A stretch of 64,000 bases of DNA from Nitrosomonas sp. (GTDB taxonomy: Bacteria > Pseudomonadota > Gammaproteobacteria > Burkholderiales > Nitrosomonadaceae), in the NCBI GenBank assembly GCA_024282035.1, contig JAMWZR010000011.1, positions 1 through 64,000 on the forward strand. Reading direction: 5' to 3'. Below are positions 17,238 to 26,700 of this stretch, in pieces (the first letter of the stretch is position 1; each line of letters begins with the position of its first letter). The notes under the pieces were generated by a model. It did not search any database and was not told the DNA's origin. It saw only the letters and a list, made by a program, of their open reading frames with translations. The translations under genes were made by a program, and so were the position numbers.

Positions 17238-20200
17238 ATGGCAAATTTCAGCAGATCTGATCTTGATTTTGTACTCCAGCAGATTTTCTTGGCCGAAGAA
17301 GATTCGGTAGCGCAGGGCAATGGCAATGACAATGCATTGCCGGGAATCGTGGGTAGCCCGTTATTGTCATTGGGGTTGCGCAATGTGGATGGCTCATTCA
17401 ACAATCTCGTTGCCGGTCGTTCCCAATTTGGATCGGCAGACGAGATTTTTCCGCGTTTGCTGACACCGACATTTCGTCCGGGAGAAGTGGTACCGGATGG
17501 TTTTGGTTCACCCAGCCAGCCAGTGGGCGAAGCGACATCCTATTTGCAAACCAATGGGCTGGTGTTCGATACCCAGCCGCGTTTCGTCAGTAACCTAATC
17601 GTCGATCAGTCCGATACCAATCCGGCAGCGGTGGCGGCGGCAAGTCAGACACCCGGTTCCAAGAATGTCAATGGTGTGCGTGCGGATGGCGTACCCTTTA
17701 CCACTAACTTCATTCCCAATGTTACGCCTGATGTCGGTTTGTCTGCACCTTACAATTCCTGGTTTACCCTGTTTGGTCAGTTTTTTGATCATGGACTGGA
17801 TCTGGTCAACAAAGGGCAGAGTGGTACGGTTTTCATTCCGCTGAAACCGGGGGATCCGCTCTTCAGCAATGACCCCAATGCAGCCAACTTCATGACGCTG
17901 ACGCGTGCCACTAACCTTCCGGGTGGCGATGGTGTCGTAGGCACGGGTGACGATGTGCACAATCACCGCAATCAGACGACTCCTTTTGTCGATCAGAATC
18001 AGACCTATACCTCCCATCCCTCGCATCAGGTTTTTTTGCGTGAATATGTACTCAATGCAGCGGGCAACCCCGTGTCTTCAGGAAAATTGCTGGAGGATAG
18101 TGCGGCATTGGGTGGGCTTGCCACCTGGGCCGACATCAAACAACAGGCAAAACAGATGCTGGGCCTCAATCTGACGGATGTTGATCTGAACGATCTACCG
18201 TTATTGGCTACCGACAGCTATGGCAAATTCATACCGGGCCCAAATGGCTTTGCGCAGTTGGTTCTGGCCAACAATACCTTACTGGAAGGCACGGTAGCAG
18301 GCGTGAACATCCCCGGCAATGTCGTACGCACCGGTCATGCTTTTCTGGACGATATCGCGCATGATGCAGCACCACGCAACGCCAGTGGCACCATGAAAAT
18401 TGCCGATGGTGACAATGTGATCAACTCCGGTCCGGCTGCACCGGGCGAATATGACGATGAGTTGCTCGATGCTCATTTCATCACCGGTGATGGTCGAGGC
18501 AATGAAAATATTGGTCTGACGACCGTGCATACCGTTTTTCATGCGGAACATAATCGCACGGTCGATTTCATCAAGAATATGGTTAACAATAGCGGTGATC
18601 CCGCTTTCATCGCCCAATGGCATCTGCCGAATGGAGACTGGAACGGCGAACGTCTGTTTCAGGGTGCGCGGTTTGCGACCGAAATGCAGTATCAGCATTT
18701 GGTGTTCGAGGAGTTTGCACGTAAGGTGCAACCCAATGTCGATATTTTCGTCGGCTACGATAGCACCATCAATCCAGCCATCATGGCCGAATTTGCGCAT
18801 GTCGTGTATCGCTTTGGTCATTCCATGTTGACCGAAACGGTCGATCGCATCGATGCCGGTGGCAATCACAATGACATTGGTCTGATACAGGCATTTCTAA
18901 ATCCAGTCGAATTTCGGGATACCTACAGTAATAACATCGAGGCAGCCGGTGCGGTAGTCAAAGGGATGACCCGGCAGGTTGGTAACGAGATCGATGAATT
19001 TGTAACCGACGCATTGCGTAATAACCTCGTAGGTTTGCCGTTGGATCTAGCGGCCATCAATATGGCGCGAGGTCGCGATGCCGGTATCCCATCCTTCAAT
19101 ACCGCTCGACGCATGTTTTTTGATGATACCGGCAGCAGTGTATTGCAGCCTTATGAGAGCTGGGCGGACTTCCAGCTGGGCTTGCGGCATCCCGAGTCAC
19201 TTACCAACTTTATCGCAGCATATGGCACGCACCCTAGCATCGCCAATGCCGTGTCTTTTGCTGACAAGCGTGCAGCAGCCGATGAGCTGATCAATGGTAC
19301 CGATGCCGATGCCATCGATTTCATGAACAGTACGGGTGATTATGCCAGTCTGGCAACGGGTGTAACCACCACCGGACTGGACGATGTCGATTTCTGGATT
19401 GGTGGCCTGGCTGAAAAGCAGGCGCCGTTTGGTGGTTTGCTCGGCTCAACTTTCAATTTTGTGTTCGAAACACAACTCGAACGCTTGCAGGATGGTGACC
19501 GTTTTTATTATCTGGCCAGAACAGCTGGATTGGATTTCCTGACACAGCTGGAAGAAAATTCGTTTGCCGAGCTGATTATGGCGAATCTGCCGGCCGTCAA
19601 GCACTTACCTTTTGATGTGTTCTCGACACCGACCTATACCTTCGAAATGAGTGTGCAGGGTAGTAGCGGGCCGATCATCAACGATCCCGATACACCTTAT
19701 AACGAAACCAACCTACTGACCCGGGGTACGACGCTGGGTGCCAATACCATTCGCTATGCCGGAGAGGAACACATCGTCATGGGGGGTACAGAAAGTGTCA
19801 ACCGTATGCAATCAGGTGCTGGCGATGACACATTATGGGGGGACGGTGGCAATGACCGTCTCGAAGGGGGGGCAGGAAACGATTCCCTGAATGGCGGTCT
19901 GGGTGATGACATCATCACCGATAGTTTTGGCGACGACAATATCAAGGGGGGTGATGGCAATGATGTCATCAACGGTGGTCCCGGTATCAATCTGATTTTG
20001 GGCGGCGGCGGCAGTGATTTCATCGTTACCGGTAACGATATTTCGGAAGTGTTTGCCGGCCCCGGTAACGATTTCATTTTTGGTAATACACCCAATGAAG
20101 CAATGGCAGGCAATGAGGGTGACGACTGGATTCAGACCGGTACCGCCGATGGCGCACCAGGGGATAACTTTGATCCATTCGGACGCGATCCCATTCGTGG

Positions 20201-22271
20201 CAACGATGTATTCATTGGCAATGGTGGTATCGATGAATTTATCGGTGAAGGCGGTGACGATCTGATGAATGGCATGCCGGGCGCCGATAAGAACGATGGT
20301 AACAGCGGATTCGACTGGGTGTTCTCGCAAGGTAATGCAACTGCTGCTAATATCGATCTGAACAAACCGATTCTGCCGAATCCGCCAGCAGAGACGATCG
20401 ATCGCTTTGCTTTTGTTGAAGCGGCATCGGGCTGGAATCTGGATGATATCGTCCGCGGCGATGACAGCACTAGCGCGGATCTCGAAGCCATCATTCCGGA
20501 AACAGGGCAAAACAATGCGCTGGATAATGTCAACAATCCGGCTGCCGGCGGACACAGTGCAGCCGATCGCATTGCGCTGATCAATGGTTTGAGTGGTTTG
20601 CTGGATGGGGCAACCACGTTCAGTGGCGGCAATATCCTGCTGGGGGGATCGGGTAGCGACCAGATCGAAGGACGCGGTGGCGATGACATCATCGATGGCG
20701 ATGCCTGGCTGAATCTTCGCATCAGCGTGCGTGACCCGAATAACAGCGCTGTTGAGATCGCCACATTCGACAATCTGACCAATACACTGCGGACAGCCAT
20801 GCTGGCAGGTACCTACAATCCCAGCCAGCTCAAGATCGTGCGTGAAATCAAGTCGGTGGCCAACGATGCCGGTGTAGACAAGGCTATTTTCAGAGATGTA
20901 TCGACCCGCTACGCGATCACGTTCAATCCTGACGGTTCGGTCACGGTCAATCATACCAACCCGACGGCTGCAGCCGTCGATGATGGTATCGACACATTGC
21001 GCAACATTGAGCAATTGCAGTTCACCGACAGAACGATCATCGTTGGCGGTGGGGGTCCGGGCGCAGGTACACCTGGCGACGACAACCTGGTTGGAACAGC
21101 GGGCAATGACACGCTGGATGGCTTGGCCGGAAACGATACGCTGAATGGTCTGGGTGGTATCGATACGTTGATCGGTGGTACTGGGAATGACACCTTTGTC
21201 GTGGACACGACGACCGACACCATTACCGAATTGGCGGGTGGAGGGACGGACACGGTGCAGAGCTCGGTCACTTTCACCCTGATTGCGCAACTCGAAAATC
21301 TGGTTCTGACGGGGGCGGCAGCGATCAACGGAACGGGTAATGCCGCGGCCAATGTACTGACGGGCAATAGTAATAGCAATACGCTCACAGGGCTGGGTGG
21401 GACCGATACACTGAATGGCCTGGGCGGCGTCGATACTTTGGTGGGTGGAGCAGGAAACGACACCTATGTGGTTGATACGACGACCGATACGATTACCGAA
21501 CTGGCTGGGGGTGGTAACGACTCGGTACAAAGCGCAGTGACGTTCACGTTGCTTCCGCAACTTGAAAATCTGACGCTGACAGGCGCGGCGGCGATCAATG
21601 GTACTGGCAATACCGCTGTCAACATTCTGACGGGCAACAGCGCCAGCAATACATTGACCGGATTGGGCGGGAATGATTCATTGAACGGTCTGGACGGTGT
21701 GGATACACTCGTTGGTGGTGCCGGTAATGACACCTATGTAGTCGACACCACGACGGACATCATCACCGAACTGGCCGGGGGCGGCATCGATACGGTACAA
21801 AGTTCGGTTACCCTGACATTGATCCCTCAGCTCGAAAATCTGACGTTGACAGGCGTGGCGGCGATCAATGGCACAGGCAACACCGCAGCCAACACCTTGA
21901 TCGGCAATAACAGTAACAATAACCTGAGCGGCCTGGCGGGTGCCGATATCCTGACTGGTGGACTGGGTGCCGACACCTTTGTTTATGCGGCTGCCGTAGC
22001 TCATTCCAATGGCGCAAACCGTGACACCATCACCGACTTCGTCAGTGGCACCGACAAGGTCAATCTCAGTGCAATCGATGCCAACACAGGACTGGGGGGC
22101 AACCAGGCGTTTACATTTATCGGTAATGCTACATTCAGTGCAGCCGGACAGGTTCGATATGCAGCGGGAGTGCTGGAAGCAAATGTGAATGCCGATCTGG
22201 CGGCGGATTTTCAGATTCTGTTGATTGGCGCACCACAGACGACATTCGTTGGAGGGGATCTGATTCCCTAA
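17238..22271 (+). CDS. Giant animal-type heme peroxidase with RTX repeats (paralogue 1)
   Basis: The 1,677-residue protein has an N-terminal animal heme peroxidase (peroxinectin-like) catalytic domain. The distal His185 sits in FGQFFDHGLDLVNKG and the proximal heme ligand candidate His528 in VVYRFGHSMLTE. From about residue 845, RTX calcium-binding nonapeptides (GGNDRLEGGAGND type) appear in blocks. Three 90-residue tandem units follow, then a serralysin-like C-terminus (DTITDFVSGTDKVNL). There is no N-terminal signal peptide; the RTX and C-terminal region indicate type I secretion. Bacterial relatives are proposed oxidant-producing exoenzymes. The start is fixed by GAGGCAA. A close paralogue lies 1.5 kb downstream. 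Confidence 0.92.
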   Translation: MANFSRSDLDFVLQQIFLAEEDSVAQGNGNDNALPGIVGSPLLSLGLRNVDGSFNNLVAGRSQFGSADEIFPRLLTPTFRPGEVVPDGFGSPSQPVGEATSYLQTNGLVFDTQPRFVSNLIVDQSDTNPAAVAAASQTPGSKNVNGVRADGVPFTTNFIPNVTPDVGLSAPYNSWFTLFGQFFDHGLDLVNKGQSGTVFIPLKPGDPLFSNDPNAANFMTLTRATNLPGGDGVVGTGDDVHNHRNQTTPFVDQNQTYTSHPSHQVFLREYVLNAAGNPVSSGKLLEDSAALGGLATWADIKQQAKQMLGLNLTDVDLNDLPLLATDSYGKFIPGPNGFAQLVLANNTLLEGTVAGVNIPGNVVRTGHAFLDDIAHDAAPRNASGTMKIADGDNVINSGPAAPGEYDDELLDAHFITGDGRGNENIGLTTVHTVFHAEHNRTVDFIKNMVNNSGDPAFIAQWHLPNGDWNGERLFQGARFATEMQYQHLVFEEFARKVQPNVDIFVGYDSTINPAIMAEFAHVVYRFGHSMLTETVDRIDAGGNHNDIGLIQAFLNPVEFRDTYSNNIEAAGAVVKGMTRQVGNEIDEFVTDALRNNLVGLPLDLAAINMARGRDAGIPSFNTARRMFFDDTGSSVLQPYESWADFQLGLRHPESLTNFIAAYGTHPSIANAVSFADKRAAADELINGTDADAIDFMNSTGDYASLATGVTTTGLDDVDFWIGGLAEKQAPFGGLLGSTFNFVFETQLERLQDGDRFYYLARTAGLDFLTQLEENSFAELIMANLPAVKHLPFDVFSTPTYTFEMSVQGSSGPIINDPDTPYNETNLLTRGTTLGANTIRYAGEEHIVMGGTESVNRMQSGAGDDTLWGDGGNDRLEGGAGNDSLNGGLGDDIITDSFGDDNIKGGDGNDVINGGPGINLILGGGGSDFIVTGNDISEVFAGPGNDFIFGNTPNEAMAGNEGDDWIQTGTADGAPGDNFDPFGRDPIRGNDVFIGNGGIDEFIGEGGDDLMNGMPGADKNDGNSGFDWVFSQGNATAANIDLNKPILPNPPAETIDRFAFVEAASGWNLDDIVRGDDSTSADLEAIIPETGQNNALDNVNNPAAGGHSAADRIALINGLSGLLDGATTFSGGNILLGGSGSDQIEGRGGDDIIDGDAWLNLRISVRDPNNSAVEIATFDNLTNTLRTAMLAGTYNPSQLKIVREIKSVANDAGVDKAIFRDVSTRYAITFNPDGSVTVNHTNPTAAAVDDGIDTLRNIEQLQFTDRTIIVGGGGPGAGTPGDDNLVGTAGNDTLDGLAGNDTLNGLGGIDTLIGGTGNDTFVVDTTTDTITELAGGGTDTVQSSVTFTLIAQLENLVLTGAAAINGTGNAAANVLTGNSNSNTLTGLGGTDTLNGLGGVDTLVGGAGNDTYVVDTTTDTITELAGGGNDSVQSAVTFTLLPQLENLTLTGAAAINGTGNTAVNILTGNSASNTLTGLGGNDSLNGLDGVDTLVGGAGNDTYVVDTTTDIITELAGGGIDTVQSSVTLTLIPQLENLTLTGVAAINGTGNTAANTLIGNNSNNNLSGLAGADILTGGLGADTFVYAAAVAHSNGANRDTITDFVSGTDKVNLSAIDANTGLGGNQAFTFIGNATFSAAGQVRYAAGVLEANVNADLAADFQILLIGAPQTTFVGGDLIP
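21186..21968 (+). repeat. Three tandem 270-bp repeats in peroxidase 1
   Basis: Units begin at 21186, 21456 and 21726, each opening with a codon pair for ND followed by TFVVDTTTD or TYVVDTTTD. Each encodes about 90 residues containing TVQSSVTFTL, LENLTLTG, AINGTGN and RTX glycine turns. The third is 81 residues because it lacks one nonapeptide. Nucleotide similarity is high, so unit number could vary by recombination. Confidence 0.9.
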
Positions 22272-22314
22272 TCGAAGGAAGGCACGCCACATCCTGAGTT
22301 TATGCTTTTACCCT

Positions 22315-22360
22315 CAGACTGGAATTCCCAATTGATCTGCAGTTCCAGTCTGATTTTTTA
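22315..22360 (+). terminator. Terminator after peroxidase 1
   Basis: CAGACTGGAA and TTCCAGTCTG form a perfect 10-bp stem followed by ATTTTTTAT. It ends the peroxidase transcript and is placed before the convergent aldolase stop. A near-identical stem terminates the second peroxidase. Confidence 0.8.
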
Positions 22361-22375
22361 TCAACTCATGATGGA

Positions 22376-23425
22376 TCAAGCGATTGTGACGTCGTTGGAC
22401 AAATAAACATCCTGGATGGCATTCAGTAACTGGATGCCATCCGCAAACGGTTTCTGGAAAGCCTTGCGACCGGAAATCAGACCCATGCCCCCTGCGCGTT
22501 TGTTGATGACGGCCGTGCGTACGGCCTGATGCAGATCATCCTTGCCCGATTCTCCACCGGAGTTGATCATGCCGATTCGACCCATATAGCAGTTTGCCAC
22601 CTGATAACGTACCAGGTCGATGGGGTGTTCCGTGGTGAGCTCGCTATAGACCTTGGGGTGAGTTTTGCCAAATTTGAGTGCAGTGTAGCCGCCGTTGTTG
22701 GTGGCCATTTTTTGCTTGATGATGTCGGCGCCGATGGTCGCAGCAAGATGATTCGCCTGACCGGTCAGGTCGGCGCTCACATGGTAATCCTGCACAGCCG
22801 TTTTGAACGCATTGTTGCGTGTGTAGGCCCATAAGATGGTTGCCATGCCCAGATTGTGCGCATGCTCGAAAGCCTCGGAAACTTCCTGAATCTGTCGGCG
22901 AGATTGCTCCGAACCGAAGAAAACGGTGGCACCGATGGCGCAGGCACCCATATCAAAAGCCTGATCGACGCTGGCAAAAAGCGTCTGGTCATAGGCATTG
23001 GGATAAGTCAGTAATTCGTTATGATTGATTTTCAGAATCATTGGGATCTTGTGGGCATATTTCCGTGCGACGATAGCCAGCACCCCCATGGTCGAAGCCA
23101 CACCATTGCAGCCTCCGTCGATTGCCAGTTCGACAATGTTCTGCGGGTCAAAAAACTGCGGATTGGGTGCAAAGGATGCGCCTGCAGAATGCTCCACACC
23201 CTGATCGACCGGTAATAGCGATAGATAACCGGAACCTGCCAGTCGGCCATGATTGAACAACGCTTGCAAGTTTCTCAGCACGTTTGGTTTTCGGTCACTC
23301 GCAGCCATGACGCGATCCACGAAATCGGCGCCTGGACATTGCAGGTTGTGCTTCGGAATAGTGTGGCACTCGTGTTGCAACAACCAATCGCTTTCTTGTC
23401 CCAACAGGCTTGCTATGTCAGTCAT
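22376..23425 (-). CDS. Class I fructose-bisphosphate aldolase (DhnA/FbaB type)
   Basis: It cleaves or forms fructose-1,6-bisphosphate by a Schiff base, in glycolysis, gluconeogenesis or the Calvin cycle. The 349-residue protein shows [28 protein letters not shown], the lysine-containing [23 protein letters not shown] and [12 protein letters not shown] with GLISGRKAF. These are typical of archaeal/bacterial type I aldolases, not the class II Zn enzyme. It lies on the opposite strand between the twin peroxidase genes, an unusual position for a housekeeping gene. Confidence 0.93.
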   Translation of the reverse strand: MTDIASLLGQESDWLLQHECHTIPKHNLQCPGADFVDRVMAASDRKPNVLRNLQALFNHGRLAGSGYLSLLPVDQGVEHSAGASFAPNPQFFDPQNIVELAIDGGCNGVASTMGVLAIVARKYAHKIPMILKINHNELLTYPNAYDQTLFASVDQAFDMGACAIGATVFFGSEQSRRQIQEVSEAFEHAHNLGMATILWAYTRNNAFKTAVQDYHVSADLTGQANHLAATIGADIIKQKMATNNGGYTALKFGKTHPKVYSELTTEHPIDLVRYQVANCYMGRIGMINSGGESGKDDLHQAVRTAVINKRAGGMGLISGRKAFQKPFADGIQLLNAIQDVYLSNDVTIA

Positions 23426-23770
23426 GTTTGCTCCTCGTTATCGAATCAAAGATCAGTGTGGTGGAATGATTGAATACTAGTGTTAATTTGTGCCGTTGCG
23501 TATAGGAAAACTCCGAAAAACCACTGTACCAGTCAAGAGTAAAAAATCCTACACGGAATTTAAGTAATGGCTTAGCCATTAAAAAGGGATCGACTTATTC
23601 AACTTATGTATCGACACCCTTACTATGCTGCGGCAGTTGTAGGATTCCATACCATGCTCGAGTGACTCGAAGCCCATACCGATCAAAAGATTGCATCGGA
23701 ATCATCACTGTATCTCCTATTTCCAGGTATCCGTTGATCCTGAACGCTAATTTCATGAGGCAAAATATTA
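23426..23770. other. Divergent region between aldolase and second peroxidase
   Basis: The 345-bp spacer has no ORF of note. It contains copy 2 of the shared element, a reverse-oriented GTAGGATT at 23638-23645 that mirrors part of it, the block GATTGCAKCGGA at 23689-23700 and a GAGGCAA ribosome binding site before the peroxidase ATG. Confidence 0.5.
23544..23565 (+). promoter_or_regulatory. Upstream element shared by both peroxidase genes (copy 2)
   Basis: AAATCCTAC-N3-GAATYTAAGT starts 227 bp before the second peroxidase ATG, matching copy 1 in sequence and distance. It could also influence the aldolase gene on the other strand, whose ATG is about 120 bp away. Confidence 0.5.
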
Positions 23771-26700
23771 ATGGCGAATTTAAGTAGAACCGATCTCGAT
23801 TTTATTCTTCAACAGATTGTGATAGCCGAAGCAGACTCGGCTGCTCAGCGTGGAGGCAATGACAATGCTTTGCCCGGACTGGTGGGTAATTCATTACTCC
23901 CGTTTGGCCTCCGCAATGTCGATGGAACATTCAACAATCTGGTGCCGGGGCGTTCCCTATACGGATCGGCAGACCAGGTATTTCCGCGTATGTTGACTCC
24001 TTCATTTGTTTCCGGAGAACCGGTTCCAGATGGTTTTGGAACGCCCGGGGCATCGACGCATTATAGTCAGACCAATGGATGGGTGTTTGATACCCAGCCA
24101 CGGACCATCAGTAACCTGATCGCCGATCAATCTGATGCAAATCCTGCTGCAATGGCGGCCGCAGCCAATACACCGGGTTCCAGTCAAGTCAGTGGTTTCC
24201 GCGCAGATGGAACACCTTATACGACCAATTTCATTCCCAACGTCACACCGGATGCCGGTTTGTCTGCTCCTTACAATTCCTGGTTTACCTTGTTTGGTCA
24301 GTTTTTCGATCATGGCTTGGATCTGGTCAACAAAGGGCAGAGCGGTACGGTCTTTATCCCGCTGAATCCAGACGATCCACTCTATAGTTCCGAACCGGGC
24401 GCAGCCAATTTCATGACCATGACGCGCGCGACCAATCTGCCAGGCTCGGATGGTGTTATGGGTACTGAAGATGATATACACGATCATCGTAACCAGACTA
24501 CGCCGTTTATCGATCAGAATCAGACCTACACTTCGCACCCCTCACACCAGGTTTTCCTTCGTGAATACAGGCTCGATGCAGGCCGCCCCGTTTCTACCGG
24601 AAAACTACTGGAAGACAGTACGGCACTGGGTGGACTGGCGACCTGGGCAGACATCAAACAACAGGCGATTGCCAAGTTGGGGATCAATTTGACCGATGCC
24701 GATTTGAACGATCTGCCGTTGCTTGCTACAGATAGCTACGGTCAATTCATACCGGGCCCCAATGGTTTTGCACAACTGGTATTGTCCAATAACACCCTAT
24801 TGGAAGGGGCCGCCGGGGGAGTAAATATTCCCGGCAATGTCGTACGCACGGGGCATGCTTTTCTGGATGATATCGCGCATACCGCAGCGCCACGCTCTGC
24901 TAGTGGTGTCTTGAAAACTCCCGATGCCGATACTGTGATTGGCGGCACTCTGGCGGCGAACGAATATGACAATGAGTTGCTGAATGCACATTTCATTACT
25001 GGAGATGGACGCGGCAATGAAAATATCGGTCTGTCAACCGTGCACACCGTTTTCCATGCAGAGCATAATCGCATGGTCGATTTTATCGAAAATCTGGTTA
25101 GCAACAGCAACGATCCCGCTTTTGTAGCCCAGTGGCGCTTGCCTAACGGGGAATGGAATGGTGAGCGGCTGTTTCAGGCTGCCCGCTTTGCCACCGAGAT
25201 GCAGTATCAACATCTGGTGTTCGAAGAATTTGCGCGCAAGATACAACCCAATGTCGATGCTTTTGTCGGCTATAACAGTACCATCGATCCGGCTATCATG
25301 TCCGAATTTGCGCATGTGGTGTATCGTTTCGGGCACTCCATGTTGACCGAGACGGTAGACCGGATCAACACCGATGGCAGTCACAACGATATTGGCCTGG
25401 TTCAGGCGTTCCTGAATCCTGTGGCATTCAGGGGTAACGATTATGCCAACAACGTCGAAGCTGCCAGTGCCATAGTCAGGGGCATGACACGGCAAGTGGG
25501 TAACGAGATTGACGAATTCACCACTGATGCGTTGCGCAACAACTTGGTGGGACTACCGCTTGATCTGGCATCCGTCAACATAGCGCGTGGCCGCGATACC
25601 GGTATTCCCTCGCTAAATGCCGCTCGACGCATGTTTTATGACGATACCGGAAATAGTGTGCTGCAACCCTATGAAAGCTGGTCGGATTTTCAATTGAGTT
25701 TGCGGCATCCCGAGTCATTGACCAATTTCATCGCAGCTTATGGCGCGCACCCCACCATCGCCGCAGCGCTGACCTTTGCCGACAAGCGTATCGCTGCCGA
25801 TGCGCTGATCAATGGTGCCGATCAGGATGCCATTGATTTCATGAACAGTACGGGGGCTTATGCCAATCTGCAAACGGGCGCGACGATCACGGGACTCGAT
25901 GACGTCGATTTCTGGATTGGCGGACTGGCTGAAATGCAGGCACCGTTTGGTGGATTGCTCGGTTCGACCTTCAATTTTGTATTCGAGACCCAGCTTGAGC
26001 GTTTGCAGGATGGCGACCGTTACTACTATCTGGCCAGAACTGCCGGACTGGATTTTCTGACGCAACTGGAAGAAAACTCGTTTGCCGAGATGATCATGAC
26101 CAGTTTGCCGGGCGTCAAGCATTTACCCTTCGACGTGTTCTCGACACCGACGTATACCTTCGAGATGAGTGTGCAAGGCACCAGTGGACCGATCGTCAAC
26201 GATCCCGATACACCTTACAACGAATCGGTTCTGCTGACCCGCGGCACAACCCTGGGCACGAATACGATTCGGTACTCAGGTTTGGAACATATCGTCATGG
26301 GGGGCACCGAAGGCGTTAATCGCATGCAATCTGGAGCTGGAGATGACACGTTGTGGGGCGATGGCGGCAATGACCGATTGGAAGGCGGTGCCGGCAATGA
26401 CTCGCTGAATGGCGGTGCTGGCGATGACATCATTACGGATAGCTTTGGCGACGATAATATCAAGGGTGGTGCCGGTAACGACGTCATCAATGGTGGTCCT
26501 GGCCTCAATCTGATCCTTGGAGGAGAGGGGAGTGACAGCATTGTCACCGGTAACGATGTTTCCGAAGTATTTGCCGGTCCGGGTAATGATTTTATTTTTG
26601 GCAATACACCCAATGCCGCGATGTTCGGTAACGAAGGCGACGACTGGATCCAGAACGGCACCGCAGGCGGATCGCCAGGCGATAACCTCGATCCTTTCGG

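Noticed and set aside
19833..21560. 575-codon ORF antisense to the first peroxidase
   Set aside because: Long antisense frames are expected from the repetitive Gly/Asp codons of RTX regions; no domain or start signal is seen.
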